Shown here piece by piece: positions 49,975 to 60,954 of a stretch of DNA of 64,000 nt. The position numbers and the translations under genes are program-made. The notes below the pieces were generated by a model. It worked only from the letters and a program-made list of their open reading frames with translations, had not been told where the DNA came from and ran no database searches. The stretch is taken from NCBI GenBank assembly GCA_021234155.1, contig JAJEKV010000064.1, forward strand, positions 930,001-994,000, written 5' to 3'. Source of the stretch: Isoetes taiwanensis (lineage: Eukaryota > Streptophyta > Lycopodiopsida > Isoetales > Isoetaceae). How positions within the stretch are numbered: the first letter of the stretch is position 1; every line of letters starts with the position of its first letter.

Positions 49975-50067
<93 letters not shown>
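49975..50067. repeat. (AG)n array between LINE-c and PIF copy 1
   Basis: Pure AG except one AAAG, as at 12,626-12,730. Confidence 0.95.
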
Positions 50068-50069
<2 letters not shown>

Positions 50070-50524
50070 CGCTGGCCACATGCTTGTCGAGAGACAATTT
50101 GAGAGATGGGGAAAGATAGGAGATGGCGAGAGATGAAGGGAGAGTAAAAAAATTGGCTCTCCCTTTGAGAGACAAAACGTTATTAGGGGGCGCTCCCATT
50201 AACCCCATCGAATGTTTTATTGTTAGTGGCATAACTAGATTTCTCAATTTGGCCTCGAAAACTCTCCCCTTCGAAAATTGAGCCACCAATTCCAACCCCT
50301 GCTCAAGAAATGATCTCCATATTGTTTCCTTGATCTATCCAAGATGCATGATGCTTTGCCAATTCCGCATTAGGGTCTGGAGATCGGCCTTGCAATTCAA
50401 TATCCTCGAGCATTGGCAATAGGATTTCCAGTCTCAGGTTTGAAATTGTTCTTGTAAATTTCTGATGTAAGTTGTGTTCAAGAAGTAATTTGCTGTCAAT
50501 TTTTGTTACGTCAGGCTCTAAATC

Positions 50525-51682
50525 ATGTCTAGAGCTACTAGATCTGCTGTTCCAGCAACCACGAAACCCTTTGTGCCTCCTAGAACTAAGAAATTGCCTT
50601 CAAAGAGGCCGAAGAAGATGACTGACCAAATTCTTGAATCTGATGCATTGCAGATGAGTTCTCAGCCTCAAGATGCAAAGGATTGCAATCTGTCCTGGTG
50701 AATCGATGCCCCCTGAAAATTCTTTGGCCTTGATTGTTCATGAAAATGATTCTGATGTCATTCAAAGCAAAAAAAGAAAGCGGCCTGTTGATTGGTCTGA
50801 CAATGCAATTGGCACAATGTTGTCCTTGATGAAAGAGTATAAAGTTCATAACAATGGAAATATTAATCTGTCCGCCAGTCAGTGGAGAGAGATCATGATA
50901 AAACTTCAACACTCAGTAGAGGGTTTAGAAGATTTAAGGCAATTGAGAAAAAAATGGGATAAATTGCAGATAAAATTTAGGAAGCTTCAAATAGGACTGG
51001 TGCAGAACCTTCGAGTTGGCCATGGTTTGAATTCATGGAAGATTTAAACCATGGACAAACTAATGAGAGAGACATACTTGGTGGTGGAGATGATGGAACT
51101 TTTGGTCCCGAGGCATTTGAGAAAGCTCAAATGTTCACAAATGAATTTATGTCTCAAGCATTCTTTGAGACAATTGGTACTGAAGCCTCTTTTATGGAAG
51201 AGAAATTCAAAAATGTTGACAATACTGAAGGTGTTTCTGACAGTCCTAACAGCCCTATTGGCAATGAGGAGCACAGCAGTAAGGACACTTCAAGTGCTCA
51301 AAAAGAAAATAGTGGGAAAGAAACACCAAGTGGCTGCAATATATCTGACACAAGCCCAAGATCAGCTGCTTGTAATAAACCAGGAGTGTGTGGGAAGCCA
51401 ACAACTAAAAGAAGATCTCGAGTTCACATAGATGAAGACATAGCAACAAGAATATCTAAAATGGCAAACAGTTTTGGGGAAAATGAAGCAAGGAAATTGG
51501 AGTTCATGAGGGAGGATTCTTTGAAGAAGACGGAATTGATCAAGGAATTGGAGACAATGAGATCAGCAAACAGTCTAAAAATTGTTGAATCCATGGCAAG
51601 CATGACTCAAAGTATTTGTCAGATGACAAAGGACACCCTTCTCGAAATTGCCAAGCTTGCATCATCAAAACAAAATTCTTAG
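50525..51682 (+). pseudogene. PIF Myb/SANT-like protein gene, copy 1
   Basis: In PIF/Harbinger elements this partner protein binds the terminal repeats and brings the transposase to the DNA. The start at 50,525 gives MSRATRSAVPATTKPF and ends at TGG-TGA after 59 codons. Reading continues one frame over at 50,673. The Myb/SANT-like domain follows: PVDWSDNAIGTMLSLMKEY, NGNINLSASQWREIMIKL, then LRQLRKKWDKLQIKFR. A 10-bp deletion at about 50,982 relative to copy 2 shifts the frame again. The C-terminal part (51,035-51,682) is open: an acidic Ser/Thr-rich linker, a basic PTTKRRSRVHIDEDIATRIS and a helical end, ARKLEFMREDSLKKTELIKE. The first shift is shared by both copies; the deletion is unique to this one. 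Confidence 0.75.
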
Positions 51683-51970
51683 GTAAGTGTTCTCCAATTC
51701 TGTTGTTCAGTAGTTCTTAGGTTTCAGTTCTGTAATTCTTAGGTTTGAGTTCTCTAATTCTTAGGTGAGTTACTTCAGTTGTTCAGTGATTGGTTTCATG
51801 AAATAGATGCAGCATAAAGTGTAATTCCTTCTTACGTTTATGCCCATAACATGATGTAAATTCTACAAAAAGCTGAATTTGTCCATCATGAGGTACCATT
51901 CTTTATGGTAACATAATGGCACAAAATTCCCTACATAGGTTGGCATGAAAGGACCCTTCCCATTCTTTCC
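51683..51970. other. 3' flank of the Myb-like gene
   Basis: Contains a run of AATTCTTAGGTTTGAGTTCT-like repeats (51,700-51,770, three rough units). No gene. Confidence 0.5.
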
Positions 51971-51973
51971 TGC

Positions 51974-52360
51974 ATGGCTCATAGGAAGGCATTAGTTAGG
52001 CGCTCGCCCCCGCCATCGAGCTCGTCTTTAAGCTCGAGCTCTTCCTACTCTCTTCCCCTTTCGTCTTCAAGCTCGTCTTCAATGTCCATGGCTAGTGAAG
52101 CCGATTCCTCCACAACAATCGAATCTGATGGAGTCTTGCCACTTGAGGTGAGAAGGCATCACCAAACAATATCCCAAAGGGTTGTCATGGGTTATTACGA
52201 AATGGGGATAAGAATCGAAGAGCAACTGTTCCATTGGGCTCAAGCAGCAGAACTTTGCCAAGTTTTGCATCTGGAAGTTACCTTTCTGAAAGTTGGAGAT
52301 GCCTGGTGCATGTACGAAGTTAGGATTCCAAGTTTTTTTACGATCGCGAAGTTCTGTTGA
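51974..52360 (+). CDS. Serine-rich ORF inside the PIF element, copy 1, unknown
   Basis: A 128-codon frame starting MAHRKALVRRSPPP. It has a run of about 30 mostly Ser residues (encoded by TCG/TCT/AGC mixtures such as AGCTCGTCTTCAAGCTCG), then a more complex part: EVRRHHQTISQRVVMGYYEM, RIEEQLFHWAQAAELCQVLH and LEVTFLKVGDAWCMYEVR. The same frame with few replacements is open at 60,565-60,954. PIF elements normally carry two genes, so this is either a captured host exon, a piece of either gene's transcript, or chance. A minus-strand frame (52,079-52,270) covers the same bases. I know no matching family. Confidence 0.35.
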   Translation: MAHRKALVRRSPPPSSSSLSSSSSYSLPLSSSSSSSMSMASEADSSTTIESDGVLPLEVRRHHQTISQRVVMGYYEMGIRIEEQLFHWAQAAELCQVLHLEVTFLKVGDAWCMYEVRIPSFFTIAKFC

Positions 52361-52364
52361 GGAA

Positions 52365-53200
52365 GAAAATGACCGTGTTTTTTTACTTATGTTGTTTTAG
52401 ATCAGCCTTCTCATTAATATAACTCTCGGCTAAATTTATCTCGCATACATAACCTTCCCCAGAAAGATCTTGGCTCGATTCGATCGCATGTAAACCTCTG
52501 CTTTTTTTAGCACAACTTTTGTACATTACCGTACTTATTTGAATGAAAAAGTTATTTTGTAAGGCCAGCTAATGTTGTACTAGAACTTTTATGTCATACT
52601 ACTAAATTCATTCTGTTTTTTGTGCACAGATTTGGAGGAGTCATTGTGTTGAATTTTTTTAAAGGTCTATCAGTGATCTTTAAGTTTTAGCAATGTTTCT
52701 TTAGGTTTGTCAGGTTTGGCATACATTTCTGTAAAAGCAAGTAATAGACATTATGTGAACTTAACCTGTAAATGTACTTCCTCATTCAATTAGTAAATGT
52801 TGATTCTTTGCGAATTAAGTGTAGCCAGTGTGATTTCATGAGCAAGTTGGTTTCAACAATGAAGTTTGTTAGTTAAACAATGAAGAAAGATGTAGTATTC
52901 ATAAACTGGGAGCAACAAAAATAACAAAACAAATTCTGCAGAATGCACAATCCTCGACCATTCAAAGTGAAAGTTTTCTGGTCAACGCCAAATGAATAGT
53001 GCATTGACCAAAAAAATGCACAATGCTCGATCATTCAATCTGTACAGTAAGTGACATATTACAGAGCACTAAGTGAAAACAAGAAAGAATTTTGGATTTG
53101 AACCATGGAATTATGCTGCTCAAATTCAACTTCACATGATTTTATCTATTTGCATAACAGATGTATGCATTATGTACTCAATTATTAACAATTATCCAGC
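52365..53200. other. PIF internal non-coding region
   Basis: AT-rich sequence between the ORFs. At 52,940-53,050 a segment beginning TGCACAATCCTCGACCATTC is repeated as TGCACAATGCTCGATCATTC about 75 bp later. No gene. Confidence 0.5.
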
Positions 53201-53205
53201 AGCAC

Positions 53206-54529
53206 TCAGTCTGCACTTACCAGTTCCAAATTCTGGAATATAATATGTCGAATTTGATCCCCTTCTTTCTTCATCCTTTTGTTTATAACCTCAGTCTCGT
53301 AATAGTCAATTTCAGGAACATCAGGTAGCAATGGCAAGTAATTAAGATGAAGATCTTGCATGCTACAAAAGTTCCACAACACACAAGTAGCATGGATTAT
53401 TTTGGCAGCTCTACCAACATGGATAGACAATGCTTTTAAAATTCTGAATTTTTCTTTTATGATACCAAATCCATTTTCTACACACACTCTACCTCTACAG
53501 ATCCTTTTATTAAATCTGCCATAGGCTCCCTTTCCATCAAGGAAAACTTTAATCAGAAATCTTCGAGAGGGATATGCTGAATCCCCAAGCAGCATTGGTG
53601 GAATTGTAACAACCACCTCCTGATCAGTCATTTGACCCTGACTAATCTTTTTACCTATCATCTGAAGAGTGGGTTCCTGCATTATCTGTTTGGCAGCCAA
53701 CCTCTTGTATAACAAACTTTTCTTGAATTGATTTGCATCATGCACAGAACCAGTCCTATTTACACAAACATTAATGAAGAGTCTTTGGTGAGTAACCGCA
53801 CCTTGCATAAGGCAGGAATGTCTTTTGTGCCTGGAATAATAGTCATCACCCTTGTCTTTGCTCCATGCTTTTCTATACAAATAGATATGAGATCCATCAA
53901 CAGCTCCAAATATATTTGGTATACTTGTAGCATCTTCAAAATCTTTGTTTATGTCCAATAATCTTTGGCCTGTTGGTAAAGCAAAGAACCTCTTGTAAAG
54001 CATAGTCTTGGATGCCAAAGCGAGTTATTTTTTTCGTGTATTTCTGCACAGTAGCTTTACCTACATAAAATCTTTGACCTACTTGCAGGGGTTTCTCACC
54101 ATGTGCTAAGAAATAAAGCACCATAGCCACTGCTTTCCTGGGATCAACAGGCGGTCTGACCTTCATTCCAGATCTCATTAAGTAAGGCACAATAAAACCA
54201 ACCAATTTCTCAAATGCAGCCCTCTTCATCCGATAGAACTGGTGCCACATATCATCCTCAAAAGAGGGGAGGCAATTCCAAGCGTGATTATCAATGCTGT
54301 CCCACTGTGTTGTCTGCCTTGGACATACCCAAAATCTCTGGGGAGGCCTCCTTAATCTCGAAGAAGCTGCTAACAAGAGTGTAGATGTTGCACACATGTA
54401 ATTAATATTATCTTCTACCTCTGCATTCTGCTCTAAAATATCCATTGACCCTTCTCGTTCATTCTCCTGTATCAAATGTAGACAGTAGATTTGGAAAGCC
54501 AAGCCGAGTTGAATAGCCCTCAAGAGCAT
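53206..54529 (-). pseudogene. PIF/Harbinger DDE transposase, copy 1 (one frameshift)
   Basis: The enzyme cuts the element out and inserts it, usually at a 3-bp target. The N-terminal frame (54,529-53,936) holds the helix-turn-helix type region: QFYRMKRAAFEKLVGFIVPY, DPRKAVAMVLYFLAHGE and VGKATVQKYTKKIT. The catalytic frame (54,018-53,206) shows IFGAVDGSHIYLYR (Asp 41 of that frame), GSVHDANQF, LLGDSAYPSRRFLI (Asp 146) and RVCVENGFGIIKEKFRIL (Glu 181), a D-E spacing of 35 as in Harbinger transposases. The two frames meet near 54,010-54,025, where about two bases seem to be missing after AAAAAAATAACTCG. Copy 2 has the identical break, so it predates the duplication or is a tiny intron. The catalytic residues are all present. 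Confidence 0.85.
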
Positions 54530-54885
54530 GGCACCGGATCAATCAAATAAATCAAATACGGGCCGAGAAGTCTGATTGTAGAGCCGGGATTGAATGGAAA
54601 TAGCTGCTGAACACAAATTATGGGACAATAGAAACTGGAAAACAAGGATATGGGATATTTCGGTAGTCACCGAGGGGCGAAATCTTGACTGTGGGATAAT
54701 TCGAGCTTGAATTGGCGCGAAGGAAGAGGCGGGAAGAAAAATCCCGGTGGATCTCCCTCATTTCCGGTGGACCTCCCTCCTAACGGGCCAGTTAGAGGAC
54801 GAGAGACATTTCTCTCGTCCATCTCTAAACACATACGGTACAACGAGAGATAAAAAAAATTGGAGCACGTGGCTAACTTTTGAGA

Positions 54886-57656
54886 GAGAGAGAGAGGGAG
54901 GGAGGGAGGGAGGGAGGGAGGGAGGGAGGGAGGAGATGAAATGAAATGAAATGTTGTATTATCACGCCTCTCGAGACCATCAGTCTATCGACGTTCAAAA
55001 AAAAAAAACTTTTAAACATCAATCCAATTTTACGAAATGCTTCCCACAATCGGAAGCACAATCACTACATTCATCTGGCTCACTCTCCCTTTCATTACAT
55101 CGCAATAACGAATCTATACTAGCTATATGTAATCTTCTCACCTCTAACATGTCTAGGACAAAATTACCAAGGATCGAAGGTGACATATGAAACAGAGTAT
55201 CTAAAGTGTCCACCCCGTCAATACCATGTCTTTTACGCAATCCCTCATATGCTGGGCATCGCAAGAGGGCATGCAATTCATCTTCTACCTCATCTTCTCC
55301 ACATACCTTGCACGTCCTTTCTGCTCTTGGGAGTTTCTTCCATCTTCCCTCTTCTATGTGTAGCCAATGAGAACTCAATCTCAAGCGTGCCAGTGCTCTG
55401 CGTTTTGCCAAGGACATATCACTATCCACATAAGAAGCCCTTTGGAGCCTTGGATTCATAAGTGTTCGGTAATCTGCCATCTTAGTCTTTGGGTCTTTCC
55501 AAATCACCAGCTGAAGTCCCTGTATTACCCATGTTCGAATTTCTGTTTGCGGGCACTCCTCTAGTTTCATATCCCATTTTGCAAGCCATTCTACTATATT
55601 GTTATACCAGCCCTTTCCTTTACTCTCAACCATAGCCAAATGGGGCAGCCTGTCTTCATCTAATTCCTGTACTTTCTTCAGGTAAATAAGAGTTTGAATG
55701 AGCGCTTCACCTTCTAGAGGGATCATTCCGCATTCGGCTAACATCATATGGTATGGAGTTTGAGTCTTCACACCTAATTCTGTGCATAAAAATCGTTTTT
55801 GAATTTTCTCTATTTGTTCCCATAGGCAATTTGGCAAACACGCCCCCAGTTTCCACAGCCCATACAAAACCACCGATTGGACCAACACTTTATAGAGCAT
55901 TCTCTTCATACTCAAATTACGTACAAAAGCTTTTCCACAACACCTTATTTTGCATATAGCGTATAATGCTTTCAAACCTCCATTCGTTCTCTGCTCAATA
56001 CACTTATTCCATCTAAAATTCTTGTCTATTATAAGCCCAAGATATTTATAATCATCTGTAGATGTTAGCAGCTCTCCTTTATAATAAAAGTCACCATTTT
56101 TCCGAGATCCTACTGTCATGGCTTTAGTTTTTGACATATTTACCTTCATACCTGTGGATTCACAGAAGTCTTCTAGTGCTTTAAGATGTCTCTGGATTCC
56201 TGCTTTCTCTTTTGAGCAAAGTACAACATCATCTGCGTATAGAAGAAGGGCAAGTACATAACCAGCTAGATTTACTCCTGAACCTCCATAATCTAGAATC
56301 CACTTCTCCAATCTGTCTATGAAAAGACCAAATAACGTAGGGGACAACGAACATCCTTGTTTCACCCCTGTATTACTCACAGCATGAGCACTACATTCAA
56401 TGTTAAGAGGAAAAGATAGCTCCACAATTACCTTCTCATATACCCTCTTTGTTGCATCACGGTATTCAATCGGGATATTAAGCTGGTTCATTCTATCCCA
56501 TAAGTGCTCTCCAGGCACAAAATCGAAAGCTTTACTAAAATCCACAAAGACCAAATATAGGGGCTGTTTTTTACCTTTGATTGCATTCATAATGGTTCTG
56601 AGCGTCACTAGATGATCAATTGTAGACCTCTTGGGTCTGAAACCAGCTTGCCCCTTAGCCCGCAAATCATTCTTCTCCGTCCAATCATTTATCTTAGATT
56701 CTAAGATGGATGCAAAAAGTTTAGAAAAAATGCTCCCAACCAAGATTGTTCTGTAATTATTGATATCTGCCCTATCTCCTCCTTTGTGTATAGGAATGAC
56801 CCGGTTCACCTGCCATGTTTTTGGAAAGCCATCTCTTACTGCAGCATTCAGCAGCCTGTAATTGGCTCCACAAACTCATCCCCTGCCCATTTTAACATTT
56901 CTGCCACAAGGTCATTTGCATCTGCTGCTTTGCCATTAGAGAGCTTACTTAACCCTTTTGCTACATCATCCTCAGTAATAAACTGTATAGGTGATTGCTG
57001 CTCTATTTGTATCTTGGCATCTATGCCTTTTTGCTGATATAGCCTCTGCACATGGCAAAATAATTCCGTCGCCCCAATGTCAAAGTTCTCTGATGTTTTC
57101 TTTTTTATTCTGCTCCAAAACGCCTTGGGCTCCCTAATTAAATCCATAGCATGTTGTTCTTGCCTGCGCCTGAGAAATTCCCTTTTTTTCCTCCTAATTA
57201 GTGTAACATACTCTTTCTTTTCTAGCTTCTTATCCTCCTTACATGCCTTCAGATATTTTTTTCGTTTGTCTTTGCATTCTTGGTCAAACCAACTGTTGCA
57301 GGGCAGCCCTTTTGCTTTTCTCCTATGAGCAAAAACCTTTTCTACTGAGTCTAATAAAATATTGCGGATAAGCCTATCTAGGTCAGATACATGTTGCGCA
57401 TCCCGCAACTCATGTAATCTTGACTCGCAGGTCTCCTTGTATTTGCTTGCTCTTTTATAATCTAATCTGATACCATTTTTACAACCTTGCTGCTTTTTCC
57501 CTGGATATACATCCATAGCCAAATGAATGGAGACAGGCACATGGTCAGACTCAGGTTGCTGATCCCAGACATGTAAGAGCTTTATTCTTCTGGCTGTTTC
57601 CTCTCCACAAATCACATAATCAACTACACTTTTGCCTCTGCAAGTATATTTTCCAG
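54886..57656 (-). mobile_element. LINE-g, 5'-truncated, best-preserved ORF2
   Basis: A minus-strand LINE ending in TTTCATTTCATTTCAT followed by CTCC and a (CTCC)n array (plus-strand GGGA units, 54,893-54,933). Its 3' hairpin region lies at 54,970-54,993 (GAGACCATCAGTCTATCG on the plus strand). The 5' end is cut within the endonuclease at about 57,656, directly next to a short GATA/GAGA stretch and the tail of LINE-b copy 3. CTG and CAG occur at normal density and frames are long, unlike LINE-a and -c. Confidence 0.85.
55019..57615 (-). pseudogene. LINE-g ORF2: endonuclease end, reverse transcriptase, zinc knuckle
   Basis: Two long frames. 57,615-56,848 starts inside the endonuclease (VDYVICGEETARRIKLLHV, then the catalytic SDHVPVSIHL) and runs through the linker to RLSNGKAADANDLVAEML-like sequence. 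56,809-55,019 (596 codons) carries RT: NRVIPIHKGGD, GQAGFRPKRSTIDHLV, LVFVDFSKAFDFVPG (Asp 90), GVKQGCSLSPTLFGLFIDRL and LLLYADDVVLC (YADD 191-194), then the thumb DDYKYLGLIIDKNFRW. Near residue 510 is the knuckle RTCKVCGEDEVEDELHALLRC, C-x2-C-x8-H-x4-C, and the end is acidic and Cys-rich. A single frameshift at about 56,850 parts the two frames, next to a CAG. Only the endonuclease N-terminus is truly missing. Confidence 0.85.
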
Positions 57657-58042
57657 ATAGATAGAGAGAGAGAAATGAAATGAAATGTTGTATTTATTAC
57701 GTCTGTAGACCACCAGGTCTATGAGACGATCAATGTACATATTCAACATTATAAAAGATATCCTCTAATGCATCTTCTGACAAGAATGCATTAGACTCTT
57801 CCCATCTCTCATCATGTATAACATTACAATCTTTAATACTCATTAACTGTTCTCTCTGTATCAATATTTCCTTCAAGTATTTCCCAATGTGATGTCCAGC
57901 ATATCAAAGAATTCCAGCAAAGAGTTTGAGTGGATATTGTACTTATCTCGAATTCCTGAGTATAACGAGCACCTTACGATGACATGCAATACATCTTCTA
58001 CTTCTCCCATATTGCATACTTTGCAAAAATCTCAATTCATGG
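57657..58042 (-). mobile_element. LINE-b 3' fragment, copy 3
   Basis: Best-preserved copy. The tail ATGAAATGAAATG (57,673-57,688) is followed by TTGTATTTATTACGTCTG and the clean hairpin TAGACCACCAGGTCTA (57,706-57,721), then CGATCAATGTACATATTC. It is truncated at TTCATGGGG like the other copies, so the three descend from one insertion. Confidence 0.85.

Positions 58043-58632
<590 letters not shown>

Positions 58633-58676
<44 letters not shown>
58633..58676. repeat. (AG)n array: unoccupied LINE-c site
   Basis: A continuous AG run joins the SINE head (AAACACG) to the PIF left end (GTTGGCCACATGC). In the other two copies LINE-c lies inside this run. Confidence 0.9.
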
Positions 58677-58677
<1 letters not shown>

Positions 58678-59128
58678 GTTGGCCACATGCTTGTCGAGAG
58701 ACAATTTGAGAGATGGGGAAAGAGATAGGAGATGGCGAGAGATGAAGGGAGAGTTAAAAAATTGGCTCTCCCTTTGAGAGACAAAACGTTATTAGGGGCG
58801 TTCCCATTAACCCCATCGAATGTTTTATTGTTAGTGGCATAACGGCCGATTTCTCAATTTTGGCGCCCGAAAACTCTCCCGAAAATTGAGCCACCAATTC
58901 CAACCCCTGTTCAAGAAATGATCTCCATATTGTTTCCTTGATCTATCCGCACAGTTGCTGCTCCAATTCCGCATTAGGGTCTGGAGATCGGCCTTGCAAT
59001 TCAATATCCTCGAGCATTGGCAATAGGATTTCCAGTCTCAGGTTTGAAATTGTTCTTGTAAATTTCTGATGTAAGTTGTGTTCAAGAAGTAATTTGTTGT
59101 CAATTTCTGTTACATCAGGCTCTAAATC

Positions 59129-60297
59129 ATGTCTAGAGCTACTAGATCTGCTCTTCCAGCAACCACGAAACCCTTTGTGCCTCCTAGAACTAAGAAATTG
59201 CCTTCAAAGAGGCCGAAGAAGATGACTGACCAAATTCTTGAATCTGATGCATTGCAGATCAGTTCTCAGCCTCAAGATGCAAAGGATTGCAATCTGTCCT
59301 GGTGAATCGATGCCCCCTGAAAATTCTTTGGCCTTGATTGTTCATGAAAATGATTCTGATGTCATTCAAAGCAAAAAAAAGAAAGCGGCCTGTTGATTGG
59401 TCTGACAATGCAATTGGCACAATGTTGTCCTTGATGAAAGAGTATAAAGTTCATAACAATGCAAATATTAATCTATCCGCCAGTCAGTGGAGAGAGATCA
59501 TGATAAAACTTCAATAATCAGTAGAGGGTTTAGAAGATTTAAGGCAATTGAGAAAAAAATGGGATAAATTGCAGATAAAATTTAGGGATGAAAAAGAAGC
59601 TTCAAATAGGACTGGTGCAGAACCTTCGAGTTGGCCATGGTTTGAATTCATGGAAGATTTAAACCATGGACAAACTAATGAGAGAGATATACCTGGTGGT
59701 GGAGATGATGGAACTTTTGGTCCCGAGGCATTTGAGAAAGCTCAAATGTTCACAAATGAATTTATGTCTCAAGCATTCTTTGAGACAATTGGTACTGAAG
59801 CCTCTTTTATGGAAGAGAAATTCAAAAATGTTGACAATACTGAAGGTGTTTCTGACAGTCCTAACAGCCCTATTGGCAATGAGGAGCACAGCAGTAAGGA
59901 CACTTCAAGTGCTCAAAAAGAAAATAGTGGGAAAGAAACACCAAGTGGCTACAATATATCTGACACAAGCCCAAGATCAGCTGCTTGTAATAAACCAGGA
60001 GTCTGTGGGAAGCCAACAACTAAAAGAAGATCTCGAGTTCACATAGATGAAGACATAGCAACAAGAATATCTAAAATGGCAAACAGTTTTGGGGAAAATG
60101 AAGCAAGGAAATTGGAGTTCATGAGGGAGGATTCTTTGAAGAAGACGGAATTGATCAAGGAATTGGAGACAATGAGATCAGCAAACAGTCTAAAAATTGT
60201 TGAATCCATGGCAAGCATGACTCAAAGTATTTGTCAGATGACAAAGGACACCCTTCTCGAAATTGCCAAGCTTGCATCATCAAAACAAAATTCTTAG
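59129..60297 (+). pseudogene. PIF Myb/SANT-like protein gene, copy 2
   Basis: Begins MSRATRSALPATTKPF at 59,129 and shares the early stop-and-shift of copy 1. It has its own lesions: an eighth A in the run at about 59,375, which shifts the frame before the Myb domain, and CAACACTCAG changed to CAATAATCAG at about 59,514, which makes a stop. It retains the 10 bp lost in copy 1, so 59,548-60,297 is open for 249 codons: KKWDKLQIKFRDEKEAS, SSWPWFEFMEDLNHG and the same helical C-terminus. Confidence 0.75.
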
Positions 60298-60564
60298 GTA
60301 AGTGTTCTCCAATTCTGTTGTTCAGTAGTTCTTAGGTTTCAGTTCTGTAATTCTTAGGTTTGAGTTCTCTAATTCTTAGGTGAGTTACTTCAGTTGTTCA
60401 ATGATTGGTTTCATGAAATAGATGCAGCATAAAGTGTAATTCCTTCTTACGTTTATGCCCATAACATGATGTAAATTCTACAAAAAGCTGAATTTGTCCA
60501 TCATGAGGTACCATTCTTTATGGTAACATAATGGCACAAAATTCCCTACATAGGTTGGCATGAA

Positions 60565-60954
60565 ATGACCCTTCCCGCTCATAGGAAGGCATTAGTTAGG
60601 CGCTCGCCCCCCCCATCGAGCTCGTCTTCAAGCTCGAGCTCTTCCTACTCTCTTCCCCTTTCGTCTTCAAGCTCGTCTTTAATGTCCATGGCTAGTGAAG
60701 CCGATTCCTCCACAACAATCGAATCTGATGGAGTCTTGCCACTTGAGGTGAGAAGGCATCACAAAACAATATCCCAAAGGGTTGTCATGGGTTATTACGA
60801 AATGGGGATAAGAATCGAAGAGCAACTGTTCCATTGGGCTCAAGCAGCAGAACTTTGCCAAGTTTTGCATCTGGAAGTTACCTTTCTGAAAGTTGGAGAT
60901 GCCTGGTGCATGTACGAAGTTAGGAGTCCAAGTTTTCGATGCGAGTTCTGTTGA
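60565..60954 (+). CDS. Serine-rich ORF inside PIF, copy 2, unknown
   Basis: A 129-codon frame starting MTLPAHRKALVRRSPPP. It aligns throughout with 51,974-52,360; replacements include S to L in the Ser run and HHQTIS to HHKTIS. The last residues differ after an indel. The family is unknown. Confidence 0.35.
   Translation: MTLPAHRKALVRRSPPPSSSSSSSSSSYSLPLSSSSSSLMSMASEADSSTTIESDGVLPLEVRRHHKTISQRVVMGYYEMGIRIEEQLFHWAQAAELCQVLHLEVTFLKVGDAWCMYEVRSPSFRCEFC

Larger units (their letters stand above)
45601..49975 (-). mobile_element. LINE-c, copy 2
   Basis: Same structure as 8,240-12,625: ORF1 intact from 49,804 to 48,986, ORF2 broken. The 3' end in element sense passes through GAGAGGCCTCCTATAGACG to ATACATTTCA. 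GA arrays lie on both sides. Confidence 0.88.
50068..54875 (+). mobile_element. PIF/Harbinger DNA transposon, copy 1
   Basis: A 4.8-kb element with the two genes of this superfamily: a Myb/SANT-like gene (50,525-51,682, plus) and a DDE transposase (54,529-53,206, minus), arranged tail to tail, and a serine-rich ORF between them (51,974-52,360). Candidate ends are GGCCACATGCTTG on the left (about 50,077) and, read inward, AGCCACGTGCTCC on the right (about 54,868). They agree at 9 of 10 central positions, but the terminal repeats are short and no clean 3-bp target duplication is seen. GA-rich arrays flank both sides. It is about 97 percent identical to 58,677-63,508. Confidence 0.75.

Noticed and set aside
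54005-54030. Run of seven A before the transposase frame change as a programmed -1 frameshift site
   Set aside because: The frame entered after the run is stopped at once by TAA; the switch must lie a few bases later, so a slip on the A run does not explain it.
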